From Streptomyces sp. SCSIO 75703 (GTDB lineage: Bacteria > Actinomycetota > Actinomycetes > Streptomycetales > Streptomycetaceae), in the NCBI RefSeq assembly GCF_036607905.1, contig NZ_CP144555.1, forward strand, positions 6,448,001 to 6,512,000: a stretch of 64,000 nt of DNA, given 5' to 3'. Both the position numbers and the translations under genes were made by a program. Under the pieces are notes generated by a model. The model searched no databases and was not told the origin of the DNA. It saw nothing but the letters and a program-made list of their open reading frames with translations. Below are positions 49,252 through 58,002 of this stretch, piece after piece (within the stretch, counting starts at the first letter, position 1; the number at the start of each line of letters is the position of its first letter).

Positions 49252-50003
49252 GGGCGCACCTCCTCAGCAGGGGTGCCGGGTGGAAGGAACACCATGGGGC
49301 GCGTCGGTTCGGGCCTCATGGGGGGCACCGGGGGCCCGGGCGTGCCGGCTCCCGCGGGCGTGCCTCCTGTCCGAAGCACTGGGTGCGGCATGCCCGGGGC
49401 CGCCGCGTGCGAAACAAGTCCTCATATATATGGATATTGGACCTGGAGGGGCCGCGTGGCCACTCGAACGGGCGCGCGGGCCGCTGACCTCCGGCGAATC
49501 GTCCAGTCCGCGATGTCCATCGCCCTCTTCCACGGCACCCAGATCACCTCGGAACGCGACGCCGGGGTGCCCAACAAGCCGCTGGTGACGCCGACTCCGA
49601 GATTCGCGCCGATCACCGGTCTCCGTGAGGCCCGCCCGGCTCCAGGCGGTCGGCAGGGCCAACCCGCTCGGCTACGAGGTCGACGCCCCGCGCGGCCTCC
49701 CGCTCGGCACCCCCGCCCGCCTCGGGCCGGATCTCGCCGTGCTCACGGGCGCCGCGGCCCTGGGGTCCTGGCCGCCTCCGCCCCGCTCGGCCGGCTCGCC
49801 CGGTGACCGGCCGGACACGGCCCGGACGTGACGTGCGGCACGCCCGGACCACCCGTGCGGGCGCCCGCCGGGGCATCGTTCCTGCGCAGCGCTTGATCAA
49901 CGATCAGATGGGGCGAAATCCCTGGCCACGGCGCATTCAGCGCATTTGACAGTGCGCTGAGCACACGGATAGGAAGCAGCTTCGGGAAGTCGAGAGGTGT
50001 GCT
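49252..50003. other. 752-bp gap with coding-like fragments, AT-rich patch and a promoter
   Basis: No intact gene is supportable. Third-position bias appears in short runs: plus strand 49513-49600 (MSIALFHGTQITSERDAG) and 49625-49770 (LQAVGRANPLGYEV), then shifts to another frame up to a TGA at about 49804. This is the pattern of a decayed gene or small peptides. The gap also holds the palindrome CATATATATG (49423-49432), the only very AT-rich patch nearby, the dyad TGATC-N3-GATCA (49894-49906) and the promoter of the next gene. Confidence 0.5.
49946..49975 (+). promoter_or_regulatory. Housekeeping-type promoter for the gene at 50004
   Basis: TTGACA (49946-49951), an 18-base spacer and TAGGAA (49970-49975) form a good -35 with a fair -10 for a HrdB-type sigma factor. 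The predicted start near 49982 gives a leader of about 22 bases with GAGAGGTG in it. Confidence 0.55.
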
Positions 50004-50531
50004 GTGTACGAGCCGAACGTGGTCGGGGACTGGCGGGAGTACGACGAACATGCCGGTCTGCGTCTCCGCGTCCACCGTCTCGAACCGGCCGAGCCTCCGC
50101 GCGGGCGCGACGACGCGGCCGAGGGACTGACCTACTTCCGGGTGCGGATCACCGTCGAGAACCGGGGCGAGCGGCCCTGCGCCGTCCACCTGGAGGACGG
50201 GCAGATCGACGTGCGGGTCGGCCCCGACGGCGAGAGCGCCTTCCTCGACTGGCGCAACTCCCAGTTCGTGGAGGGCTTCGACGTCCACCCGCTGCGCCGG
50301 GTCACCGCCGTCCTCTACGCCGCCGCCCCGGAGGCGGACCTGTGCCGGGTCGACGTCCAGGTCCAGCTCCGCGTCGACGAGGAGTGGGCCGGCCGCCGGA
50401 TGTGGACGGGCGGGCTCGGCCTGCCCGAGGGCCCCACCGGTGCGGTCCCCTCGGGCACGGCGTGGGACGGCGGCCTGGCGCACCAGGTGAGCGCCTTCCT
50501 GCGCGGCCAGGCGGACGAGGGTGCCGTCTGA
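50004..50531 (+). CDS. Hypothetical beta-rich protein
   Basis: A 175-residue soluble protein with no signal peptide. The central part (about residues 42-130) alternates short strands, such as TYFRVRITVENRGERP and CRVDVQVQLRVDEEW, suggesting an immunoglobulin-like or DUF4352-like beta sandwich without its usual lipoprotein anchor. I do not recognise the family with certainty. GTG at 50004 is preceded by GAGAGGTG, and a TTGACA-type promoter lies just upstream, so the gene is probably expressed on its own. Neighbours give no functional hint. Confidence 0.7.
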   Translation: MYEPNVVGDWREYDEHAGLRLRVHRLEPAEPPRGRDDAAEGLTYFRVRITVENRGERPCAVHLEDGQIDVRVGPDGESAFLDWRNSQFVEGFDVHPLRRVTAVLYAAAPEADLCRVDVQVQLRVDEEWAGRRMWTGGLGLPEGPTGAVPSGTAWDGGLAHQVSAFLRGQADEGAV

Positions 50532-50643
50532 CCCACGAGGGGGCAAGGGTGCCGTCGATTCCCCTGCGCGCCCAGGGGGTTCGGATGACCCGGGGGTGAA
50601 CAACAACCCCGACCGCGTGGGCAGTCGCCCCGTGCGGGCCGGG

Positions 50644-51624
50644 TCAGACGAGGTCGTCCGGGACGTCGGCCGCGGACTCCTCGGGCGCCAGGTCCGGGCG
50701 CAGCCGCAGCCACGAGGGCTGGCGGAGCATCCCCTCCCGGGTGCGGGTGCTGAACCGGACCTCGCCCACCAGCCGGGGCACCACCCAGCGGGCCCCTGGC
50801 ACGGCCGGCACGGGGTCGAAGGGGCAGGTGTCGCTCGCGGCGGTGTCGAGCAGCGCCGCCAGATCGGTGCGCTCAGCCTCGCTCCAGCCGGTGCCGACGC
50901 CGCCGACGTAGCGCAGCCGGCCCGCGGCCCGCTGGCCCACCAGCACCGCGCCGGGCAGACCGCCCAGGCGCCCCTTGCCGGGCAGCCAGCCGCCGATCAC
51001 CACGTCCTCGCTGCGCATGTTGCGGATCTTGATCCAGTCCCGGGAGCGCACCCCCGGCTCGTAGACCGAGTCCAGCCGCTTGCAGACCAGGCCCTCCAGG
51101 CCGTTCTCGCGGGTCGCGCGCAGGGCCTCCTCGCCGTGGCCGACGACCGCGCCCGGCGTCGACCAGGACGGGCCGTCGAGCGCCAGTTCCTCCAGCCGGC
51201 CCCGCCGGCGCGTGTAGCCGAGGGGGAGCAGGGACTCGGTGCCCAGGTGCATCACGTCGAACAGGACGAGGTGTACCGGGACCCGCGCCGCCCGGTGCGC
51301 GGCGAGGGCGGGGGAGTGGGCGAGGCCCATCCGGGACTGGAGCAACTGGAAGTCGGCCCGGCCGCGTTCGTCCAGGGCCAGCACCTCGCCGTCCAGCACC
51401 GCCGGGGTCGGGCCGAGCGCGGTGCCGAGCGGCGCCAGCTCGGGGTAGGCGGGCGTGATGTCCTGTCCGGAGCGGGCGCGCAGCAGCACCCGTCCGTCGC
51501 CGGGCAGGTAGACCACGACGCGCTGGCCGTCCTGCTTGGTCTCGTAGGCCCAACGGGCGTCCTGCCGGCGGGGCGGCAGGGAGCCGGCGGTGGCGAGCAT
51601 GGGCGCGATCAGAGGCAGGTCCAC
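50644..51624 (-). CDS. ATP-dependent DNA ligase (LigC/LigD ligase-domain type)
   Basis: A 326-residue ligase with adenylation and OB domains but no nuclease or polymerase domain. The nucleophile lysine is in YETKQDGQRV (motif I); LDGEVLALDE, a FDVMHL segment, EGLVCKRLDS (motif IV) and DWIKIRN (motif V) complete the active site. The C-terminal OB fold begins at VVIGGWLPGKG. Such short ligases serve nonhomologous end joining or base repair in actinobacteria. GTG at 51624 fits the usual start just before PLIAPMLATAG; GTG at 51657 is possible. No Ku gene is next to it. Confidence 0.9.
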   Translation of the reverse strand: MDLPLIAPMLATAGSLPPRRQDARWAYETKQDGQRVVVYLPGDGRVLLRARSGQDITPAYPELAPLGTALGPTPAVLDGEVLALDERGRADFQLLQSRMGLAHSPALAAHRAARVPVHLVLFDVMHLGTESLLPLGYTRRRGRLEELALDGPSWSTPGAVVGHGEEALRATRENGLEGLVCKRLDSVYEPGVRSRDWIKIRNMRSEDVVIGGWLPGKGRLGGLPGAVLVGQRAAGRLRYVGGVGTGWSEAERTDLAALLDTAASDTCPFDPVPAVPGARWVVPRLVGEVRFSTRTREGMLRQPSWLRLRPDLAPEESAADVPDDLV

Positions 51625-51719
51625 GGGGGAGTTCTCGACGGGCCCGCGCGCCCTCACGCGTGTCGCCCGCCAGGTTCGCCTGAACGGCGCCGGTCCCGCC
51701 CGGGGCCGCCACCGCCCGC

Positions 51720-53210
51720 TCAGCGCCCCCGGACGGCGCCGGCCCCGACCCGGCCGGCGGGGGCCGGCGCCTGCGTCGGCGCGGCCGGGCGGTGGCGCGG
51801 CACGAAGGCGGCCAGCGCGAAGGCGAGCAGCGCCGCTCCCGCCCCGACGGCCAGGACCGCCTTGAACGCGCTCTGGGAGGGGACGGCGAAGCCGCCGAGG
51901 TTCACGGTCATCTGGGCCAGGATCACGCCCGCGAGGGCGCTGGAGACCGAGGTGCCGATGGACCGCATCAGCGTGTTGAGGCTGTTGGCGGCGGCGGTCT
52001 CGCCGACCGGCACTGCCCCCATGATCAGGGCCGGCATGGCGCCGTAGGCGAAGCCGATGCCCGCGCTGATGACGCAGGAGGCCAGCACCAGGTGCCACAG
52101 CTCGGACATCAGCCAGACGTTCAGCCCGTACCCGGCGGCGACGATGAGGGCGCCGGTCATCAGCGCCGTCTTCGGGCCCCGGGCCCGGGAGACCATCGCG
52201 GACAGCGGCGCGAACGCCATCATCACCAGGCCGGAGGGCGCCATCACCAGGCCGGCGGTCAGCAGCGAGCCGCCCAGACCGTAACCGGTGGCCTCGGGCA
52301 ACTGGACGAGCTGGGGAAGCACCAGGGACATCGCGAACATGGAGAAGCCCATGGCGACGGAGGCCAGGTTGGTGAAGAGCACCTGACGGCGCACGGTGGT
52401 GCGCAGGTCCACCAGCGGCTGCGGTGTGCGCAGTTCCCAGCGGCCCCAGCCCAGCAGGACCACCAGGGCCACCGCGAACAGGCCGAGCGTGGTCGCGCTC
52501 GTCCAGCCCCAGTCGGCGCCCTTGGAGATGGCCAGCAACAGGCAGACCAGGCCGACGGCCATGCCGAGCGCGCCCGGCAGGTCGAACCGTCCGCCGCCGC
52601 GCACCGCCGACTCGGGCACGCACACCGCCACCAGCGCCAGGGCGGCGGCGCCGAGTGCGCCCGAGGTCCAGAAGAGCATGTGCCAGTCGAGCTGGTCCGC
52701 GATGAGCGCGGCGGTGGGCAGGCCGAGGGCGCCGCCCACGCCGAGCGAGGCGCTCATCAGGGCGGTGGCGCCGGCCAGCCGCTCGGCGGGCAGTTCGTCG
52801 CGCATGATGCTGATGCCCAGCGGCACGACCGCGGCCGACAGTCCCTGCAGGGCCCGGCCCGCGATCATCGGGACCAGGGAGTCGCTCAGCGCGCAGACCA
52901 CCGAACCGGCGACCAGCACCACCAGGCTGACCAGCAGCATGCGCCGCTTGCCGGCCATGTCGCCGAGCCGGCCGACGACGGGGGTGGCGACGGCCGCCGC
53001 CAGCAGGGTCGCCGTCACCGCCCAGACCGTTTCCGAGGCCGGGGCGTCGAGGAGCCTCGGCAGCTCCGGGACGATCGGGATCACGAGCGTCTGCATCAGC
53101 GAGACGGTGATCCCGGCCAGCGCCAGCGCCGCCACCACGACGTTCGGCCGCTGCGGGGCGGACGTCTCGGCGCGGGCGGGACCGGCGGGTCCGGCGGGGG
53201 GAGAGGGCAT
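51720..53210 (-). CDS. MFS drug-efflux transporter (DHA2/QacA-EmrB type)
   Basis: A 496-residue transporter with roughly 14 hydrophobic segments, as in the DHA2 family. VVGRLGDMAGKRRML is the loop 2-3 motif and AGRALQGLSAAVVPLGISIMRDELP contains the motif C/D-like antiporter region. The C-terminus is a Pro/Ala-rich tail. The ATG at 53210 has AAGG eight bases upstream. It is divergent from a TetR regulator across 175 bases that hold a perfect 12-bp palindrome, the standard repressor-controlled efflux arrangement. The drug or metabolite is unknown. Confidence 0.9.
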   Translation of the reverse strand: MPSPPAGPAGPARAETSAPQRPNVVVAALALAGITVSLMQTLVIPIVPELPRLLDAPASETVWAVTATLLAAAVATPVVGRLGDMAGKRRMLLVSLVVLVAGSVVCALSDSLVPMIAGRALQGLSAAVVPLGISIMRDELPAERLAGATALMSASLGVGGALGLPTAALIADQLDWHMLFWTSGALGAAALALVAVCVPESAVRGGGRFDLPGALGMAVGLVCLLLAISKGADWGWTSATTLGLFAVALVVLLGWGRWELRTPQPLVDLRTTVRRQVLFTNLASVAMGFSMFAMSLVLPQLVQLPEATGYGLGGSLLTAGLVMAPSGLVMMAFAPLSAMVSRARGPKTALMTGALIVAAGYGLNVWLMSELWHLVLASCVISAGIGFAYGAMPALIMGAVPVGETAAANSLNTLMRSIGTSVSSALAGVILAQMTVNLGGFAVPSQSAFKAVLAVGAGAALLAFALAAFVPRHRPAAPTQAPAPAGRVGAGAVRGR

Positions 53211-53259
53211 GAAGGTGCCTTTCCGGGGAGTACGGCCAACGGCCAGAGGAAGACGTACA

Positions 53260-53271
53260 TGATTTAAATCA
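53260..53271. promoter_or_regulatory. Perfect palindrome TGATTTAAATCA, candidate TetR operator
   Basis: A 12-bp perfect, AT-rich dyad 50 bases from the MFS start and 115 bases from the TetR start. GACGTAC occurs on both sides (53252-53258 and 53279-53285). Its AT content is exceptional in this genome, which supports a protein-binding site. Confidence 0.65.
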
Positions 53272-53385
53272 GTCGCTTGACGTACTGTACGGGAACCGGG
53301 CGGCGCACCCCGCACGGCCGGGGCGGGTCACCGGGCGGTTGCGTAGGCTGCCGCCGACGGGTACGGAAAGGCTGGCGGCGCGGCG

Positions 53386-54069
53386 ATGGGCAGAACGGGC
53401 GGGACGGCACGGGCGGAACAGGTCGGTGCGACCCGGCAGGCGATCCTCACCACGGCCGAGCGGCTCTTCGCCGAGCACGGGGTGTACGCGGTCTCCAACC
53501 GCCAGGTCAGCGAGGCCGCCGGGCAGGGTAACAACGCGGCGGTCGGCTACCACTTCGGCACCAAGACCGATCTGGTGCGCGCGATCGCCCAGCGGCACTC
53601 CGAGCGCATCGAGGCGCTGCGGGCCCGGCAACTGGCCGCCCTCGGCGACTCCACGGACGTCCGCGACTGGGTGGACTGCCTGGTCCGGCCGCTCTACGAC
53701 CACCTCGCCGCGCTCGGCAGTCCGACCTGGTACGCGCGGTTCTGCGCCCAGGTCACCACCGACCCGGCGCTGCGGCGGATCGTGACGGAGGAGTCGCTGG
53801 CCTCCCCGACCCTGCGGGCGATCCTCGACGGACGCAACCGGTGCATGCCCGAGCTGCCCCGCGAGGTGCGCGCAGAACGCGGCGACATGGCCCGCCAGTT
53901 GATCGTGCACACGGCGGCGGAGCGCGAGCGGGCCCTCGCCGGGGGACAGCCCACCCCCCGGCCCTCCTGGCAGGACGCGGCCGACGGCCTGGTCGACGCG
54001 ATCGTCGGTATGTGGCTGGCGCCCGTGACACCCCGTGCCCGCCGCGGCGACGGGACGGCACACGCCTGA
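53386..54069 (+). CDS. TetR-family regulator, probable repressor of the MFS exporter
   Basis: A 227-residue TetR regulator. The N-terminal domain (about residues 15-65) includes AILTTAERLFAEHGVYAVS and QVSEAAGQGNNAAVGYHFG, the recognition helix with a long Gly/Asn turn seen in the TetR_C-like subgroup. The ligand-binding domain is fully helical. It is divergent from the DHA2 exporter, which it most likely represses through the 12-bp palindrome. The ribosome site before ATG 53386 is weak. The gap after it (54070-54443) has no confident gene. Confidence 0.88.
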   Translation: MGRTGGTARAEQVGATRQAILTTAERLFAEHGVYAVSNRQVSEAAGQGNNAAVGYHFGTKTDLVRAIAQRHSERIEALRARQLAALGDSTDVRDWVDCLVRPLYDHLAALGSPTWYARFCAQVTTDPALRRIVTEESLASPTLRAILDGRNRCMPELPREVRAERGDMARQLIVHTAAERERALAGGQPTPRPSWQDAADGLVDAIVGMWLAPVTPRARRGDGTAHA

Positions 54070-54443
54070 CGGCGGGCGGACCGATCGGCTCGGGCAGGGG
54101 AGTCCGCCGGCGGGCGGGATCGCCTGTGCCGCGTAGCGGACCCGCCGACGGTCCCGTGGGGGCGCCGCGCCGCCGACCGCATGTCCGCCGGGTCGGTGCG
54201 GACGAAGGCGCGGTACGTCCACCTGGTCGGCAGGGGTGTCCCCGGGCTCCGGCGCCACGGCCTTCGGCACGGCGAGCGCGGTGGGGTCGTCGGCGACGCC
54301 CGGACCGTCGGAGGGCGCACGGCCGCCGGCGACCGGGTCGAGGACCCCACACGCGGGTCCGTGCCCGCCGGTCGGGCCCCCGACGCCCTCCGCGCGCACC
54401 GCCGCGGTTGAAACCCGGCGGCAATGGGTCAATCCTGGACGCT
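54070..54443. other. 374-bp gap with minus-strand coding-like remnants
   Basis: No intact gene. Read on the minus strand, codons ending in G/C run from about 54310 to 54225 (encoding GVADDPTALAVPKAVAPE), then the bias moves by one frame (AFVRTDPADMRSAARR) to about 54150. A frameshifted gene fragment is possible. At the right end a weak SigB-like element (GGTT 54406-54409, 16-base spacer, GGGTCA 54426-54431) would start transcription just before the PAS-GAF-PP2C gene. Confidence 0.4.
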
Positions 54444-56795
54444 ATGGAGCACGTCTCCGCTGCGGCGACCCTGAGTGCCGACGGCATGGTGACGGGATGG
54501 AGTGAGGGCGCCCGGCGGCTGACCGGCTATCCGGCCGAGGAGGCCGTGGGACGGGACGCCCGGGAGCTTCTGGCCCAGGAACCGCCGGCCGGAGCGTTGT
54601 CCGCGCTGACGGGCACCGCCATGGTGCGCTGCCGTGACGGCGGCGTCGTCGCGCTCCGGCTGCGCGCCGGCCGCCTGACCGGCCCCGGCGGGGCACCCGC
54701 GGGGTACGTCGTCACCGCGGAACCACCCGGCGAGGGCGAGCCCTCGCTGGTCGAGCGGGCCTTCCAGCAGGCCGCCGTGTCCCTGAGCATCCTCGACACC
54801 CGCCAGCGCTTCGTGCGCCTCAACGGTACGGCCACCGGCGTCCTCGGCATCCCGGAGGCCGAGCTGGTCGGCCGGCACCTGCCGGAGGCCCTCGCCGACC
54901 CCGCGCAGGCCGACGACTTCATGGAGCACCTGCGCGAGGTGGCCGAGACCGGCCGCCCGCAGCGCTACGAGAGCGTCTCCGCCTCCTTCACCCGCGAGGA
55001 CCACGCCTGGGTCACGGAGATGTGGGCGGTGCGGGACGACGCCGGAGAGGTGCTGGGCACCGCCCTGGCCGCCTTCGACAGCAGCGAGTACTACTGGGCG
55101 CGCGAGCGGCTGGCCCTGCTCAACGAGTCCGCCGCGGCCATCGGCACCACGCTCGACCTGGTGCGCACCGCCGAGGAACTGGTCGGGGTCGTCGTCCCCC
55201 GGTTCGCGGACTTCGCCAGCATCGACCTCATGGAATGGGTGCTGGAGACCCAGGACGCGCCGGCACCGCTCGGCGAGGAGATCCCGCTGCGCCGGGTCGC
55301 CCACGGCTCCACCACGGAGGGCACCCCGGAGGCGTCCGTGCGCCTGGGCCGGGTGGAGGTGCACCCGGCCCCCTCGCCGCTCGTCCGGTCGATGCGGGAG
55401 GGCAGGGCGTACCTCGGACGGGCGGACGAGCCGGACTTCGTCCGCTGGGTCGCCGAACGCGACGCCCGCTCCCCGCAGGGCCGTTCCTTCCGCGCGCGGG
55501 CCCACTCCATGCTGGCCGTGCCGCTGCGGGCCCGGGGCATCACGCTCGGCGTGGTCGTGACCGTACGCGCCGAACACCCCGACGCGTACGGACCCGACGA
55601 CGTGGTGTTCGCCGAGGAACTGGCCAGCCGCGCCGCCGTCTGCATCGACAACGCCCGCCGCTTCGCCCGGGAACGCACCACCGCCCTCGCCCTCCAGCAC
55701 AGCCTCCTCCCCACGGGCATGCCCGGACAGGCCGCGGTCGAGGTGGCCCACCGCTACCTGCCCTCGGTGTCGGCGGCCGGCGTCGGCGGCGACTGGTTCG
55801 ACGTCATCCCGCTCTCCGGCAGCCGGGTCGCCCTCGTCGTCGGCGACGTGGTCGGCCACGGCATCCCCTCCTCGGCGACCATGGGCCGCCTGTGCACCGC
55901 CGTCCGCACCCTCGCCGACGTCGACCTGCCCCCCGACGAACTCCTCACCCACCTCGACGACCTCGTCACCCACCTCGGCGCCGGCGACGACACCGGCGAG
56001 GTCGCCGAACTCGGCGCCACCTGCCTGTACGCGGTCTACGACCCCGTCTCCCGCCGCCTCACCCTGGCCTCCGCCGGCCACCCGGCCCCGGCCCTGGTCC
56101 TGCCCGACGGCACCGCCCGGCTGCTCCCGGTGACCGCCGGCCCGCCACTCGGCGTGGGCGGCCTGCCCTTCGAGGCGAGCGAGGCCGAACTGCCCGAGGG
56201 CTCCGTCCTCGCCCTGTACACCGACGGGCTCGTCGAGGACCGCGACCGCGACCTGGACCAGACCACGGCGGAGCTGTGCCGGGCCCTGACCGCGCCCGCC
56301 GCCTCGCTGGACGCCCTGTGCGACAGCGTGCTCAAGGCGGTGATGCCCGAGGCGCGCGGCGACGACGTCGCCCTCCTGCTGGCCCGCACCCGCGCGCTCG
56401 GCGCCGGCCAGGTCGCCACCTGGGACGTGCCGGCCGACCCGGAACAGGTGGCCGAGATCCGGCAGGCCGTCATCCGGCAACTGACCGCCTGGGGGCTGGG
56501 CGAGACGGCGTTCATCACCGAACTCGTCGTCAGCGAACTCGTCACCAACGCCATCCGCTACGGCGAGCCGCCCATCCAGCTCCGGCTGATCCGCGACCGC
56601 ACCCTGATCTGCGAGGTCTCCGACGGGAGTTCCACCTCACCGCACCTGCGCCGGGCGCACGCCTTCGACGAGGGCGGCCGGGGACTGCTGCTGGTCGCCC
56701 AGCTCACCCAGCGCTGGGGCAGCCGCCAGACCGACTGCGGCAAGACCATCTGGGCCGAGCAGCCGCTGCCCCCGGGCGAGCCCTCCGGGGAGTGA
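54444..56795 (+). CDS. PAS-PAS-GAF-PP2C-ATPase multidomain stress regulator
   Basis: A 783-residue protein with two PAS domains (about residues 5-95 and 105-210), a GAF domain (about 225-405), a SpoIIE/PP2C phosphatase (about 415-640; GVGGDWFDVIPL, VGDVVGHGIPS, LYTDGLVEDRD, GDDVALLL) and a C-terminal GHKL ATPase (about 655-775; VSELVTNAIRYG, VSDGSSTSPH, EGGRGLLLV). Phosphatase and anti-sigma-kinase modules in one chain could both add and remove phosphate on one STAS partner, as proposed for OsaC-like proteins. ATG at 54444 has little room for a leader if the weak SigB element upstream is used. Domains are certain, partners unknown. Confidence 0.88.
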   Translation: MEHVSAAATLSADGMVTGWSEGARRLTGYPAEEAVGRDARELLAQEPPAGALSALTGTAMVRCRDGGVVALRLRAGRLTGPGGAPAGYVVTAEPPGEGEPSLVERAFQQAAVSLSILDTRQRFVRLNGTATGVLGIPEAELVGRHLPEALADPAQADDFMEHLREVAETGRPQRYESVSASFTREDHAWVTEMWAVRDDAGEVLGTALAAFDSSEYYWARERLALLNESAAAIGTTLDLVRTAEELVGVVVPRFADFASIDLMEWVLETQDAPAPLGEEIPLRRVAHGSTTEGTPEASVRLGRVEVHPAPSPLVRSMREGRAYLGRADEPDFVRWVAERDARSPQGRSFRARAHSMLAVPLRARGITLGVVVTVRAEHPDAYGPDDVVFAEELASRAAVCIDNARRFARERTTALALQHSLLPTGMPGQAAVEVAHRYLPSVSAAGVGGDWFDVIPLSGSRVALVVGDVVGHGIPSSATMGRLCTAVRTLADVDLPPDELLTHLDDLVTHLGAGDDTGEVAELGATCLYAVYDPVSRRLTLASAGHPAPALVLPDGTARLLPVTAGPPLGVGGLPFEASEAELPEGSVLALYTDGLVEDRDRDLDQTTAELCRALTAPAASLDALCDSVLKAVMPEARGDDVALLLARTRALGAGQVATWDVPADPEQVAEIRQAVIRQLTAWGLGETAFITELVVSELVTNAIRYGEPPIQLRLIRDRTLICEVSDGSSTSPHLRRAHAFDEGGRGLLLVAQLTQRWGSRQTDCGKTIWAEQPLPPGEPSGE

Positions 56796-56843
56796 CCCCG
56801 GGCCCGCCCGGCTCCTTCCCGCCGGCCCGCGCCGGGCACCCGT

Positions 56844-57674
56844 TCAGAACTCCTCGTGCACCTCGGGGTCCCCGCCCATGCGCCGGGGCGCCCGGTCGGA
56901 CAGGGCGCGCATCTCGGCGTCGTCCAGGGTGAACCCGAAGACGTCGAGGTTGTCCCGCTGCCGTGCCGGATCGGCCGACTTGGGGATGGGCACCGTGCCG
57001 AGCTGGACGTGCCAGCGCAGCACCGCCCGGGCCGGGGACACGCCGTGTGCCGCGGCGACGCGGGCCACGGCCGGGTCGTCCAGCAGGTCGCTGCCGCGGC
57101 CCAGCGGGCTCCAGCTCTCGGTGCGGACGCCCTCGCGTTCGTGGAAGGCGCGCAGCTCGTCCTGGGGGAGGAAGGGGTGCAGTTCGATCTGGTTGACGGC
57201 CGGCCGGACGCCGGTCTCCCGCTCCAGCCGTTCGATGTGCGCGGCCGTGAAGTTGGAGACGCCGATCGACCGGACGAGCCCCTCCTCGCGGAGCCTGATC
57301 ATGGCCCTCCAGGAGTCCACGTACCGGTCGACGCGGGGCAGCGGCCAGTGGATGAGGTACAGGTCGACGCGGTCCAGGCCGAGCCGGGCGCGGGACGCCT
57401 CGAAGGAGGCGAGGGTCTCCTCGTAGCCGTGGTCGCGGCCGGGGAGTTTGGTGGTGACCACGAGCTCCTCCCGGTCCACCCCGGCCCCGGCCAGGCCGCG
57501 GCCGACGCCCCTCTCGTTGCGGTAGTTCGCGGCCGTGTCGATCAGGCGGTACCCCGACCGCAGGGCCTCGCGGACCGCGCGCTCGGCCTCGTCGTCCGTC
57601 ATCGGCCAGGTGCCCAGCCCGAGGGCGGGCAGCGCCGTGCCGTCGTTGAGCGGATACGCCGGGATGCTGATCAC
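56844..57674 (-). CDS. Aldo/keto reductase
   Basis: A 276-residue NADPH-dependent reductase of the AKR5-like bacterial group (2,5-diketo-gluconate reductase type). The catalytic tetrad is complete: Asp46, Tyr51, Lys76 and His109. The cofactor loop IPKSADPARQRDN is present near residue 225. The GTG start at 57674 follows GGAGGTCCC. Substrates of this group include aldehydes, methylglyoxal and sugar derivatives and cannot be chosen from sequence. It is convergent with the multidomain regulator (48-base gap). Confidence 0.93.
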   Translation of the reverse strand: MISIPAYPLNDGTALPALGLGTWPMTDDEAERAVREALRSGYRLIDTAANYRNERGVGRGLAGAGVDREELVVTTKLPGRDHGYEETLASFEASRARLGLDRVDLYLIHWPLPRVDRYVDSWRAMIRLREEGLVRSIGVSNFTAAHIERLERETGVRPAVNQIELHPFLPQDELRAFHEREGVRTESWSPLGRGSDLLDDPAVARVAAAHGVSPARAVLRWHVQLGTVPIPKSADPARQRDNLDVFGFTLDDAEMRALSDRAPRRMGGDPEVHEEF

Positions 57675-57954
57675 GATGGGACCTCCTCGACCGGGCGGTG
57701 ACCTCCCTCCAGCCTCCCGGACACCCCGGCGCGCGACCAGCCGGACGGCGTCCGCCCGCCCCGGGTCCTGAAGGCGCCGGCGTCACCGCCGGGCGTGCCG
57801 GAGAGCGCCGGGAGCCGGGCAGCGTGGCCTTCCGGGGCGGCAGCCGGCCCACCCTCCACCTCGCCCCCGCCGGGGGCGCCCGCTCCCGCGCTCCGCGCGT
57901 CACGCACCGGGTGTGGCCTGCCGGCGGGAGGCGCCGACGGCACCCCGCGAAGTC

Positions 57955-57985
57955 CCCACCGGCGGTGCGCCGGGCCGCCGGTGGG
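57955..57985 (-). terminator. Terminator-like hairpin after the metallophosphoesterase gene
   Basis: An 11-bp perfect GC stem (CCCACCGGCGG with CCGCCGGTGGG) closes a 9-base loop, beginning 17 bases past the stop at 58003. There is no U-run, as is common for Streptomyces terminators. The rest of the 328-base gap (57675-58002) shows no gene. Confidence 0.65.
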
Positions 57986-58002
57986 AGCGGCCCGGCACCC
58001 GG

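Noticed and set aside
57698..58002. Possible gene in the gap between the aldo/keto reductase and metallophosphoesterase genes
   Set aside because: Open frames there have no start context or recognisable product; the only structured element is the terminator hairpin.
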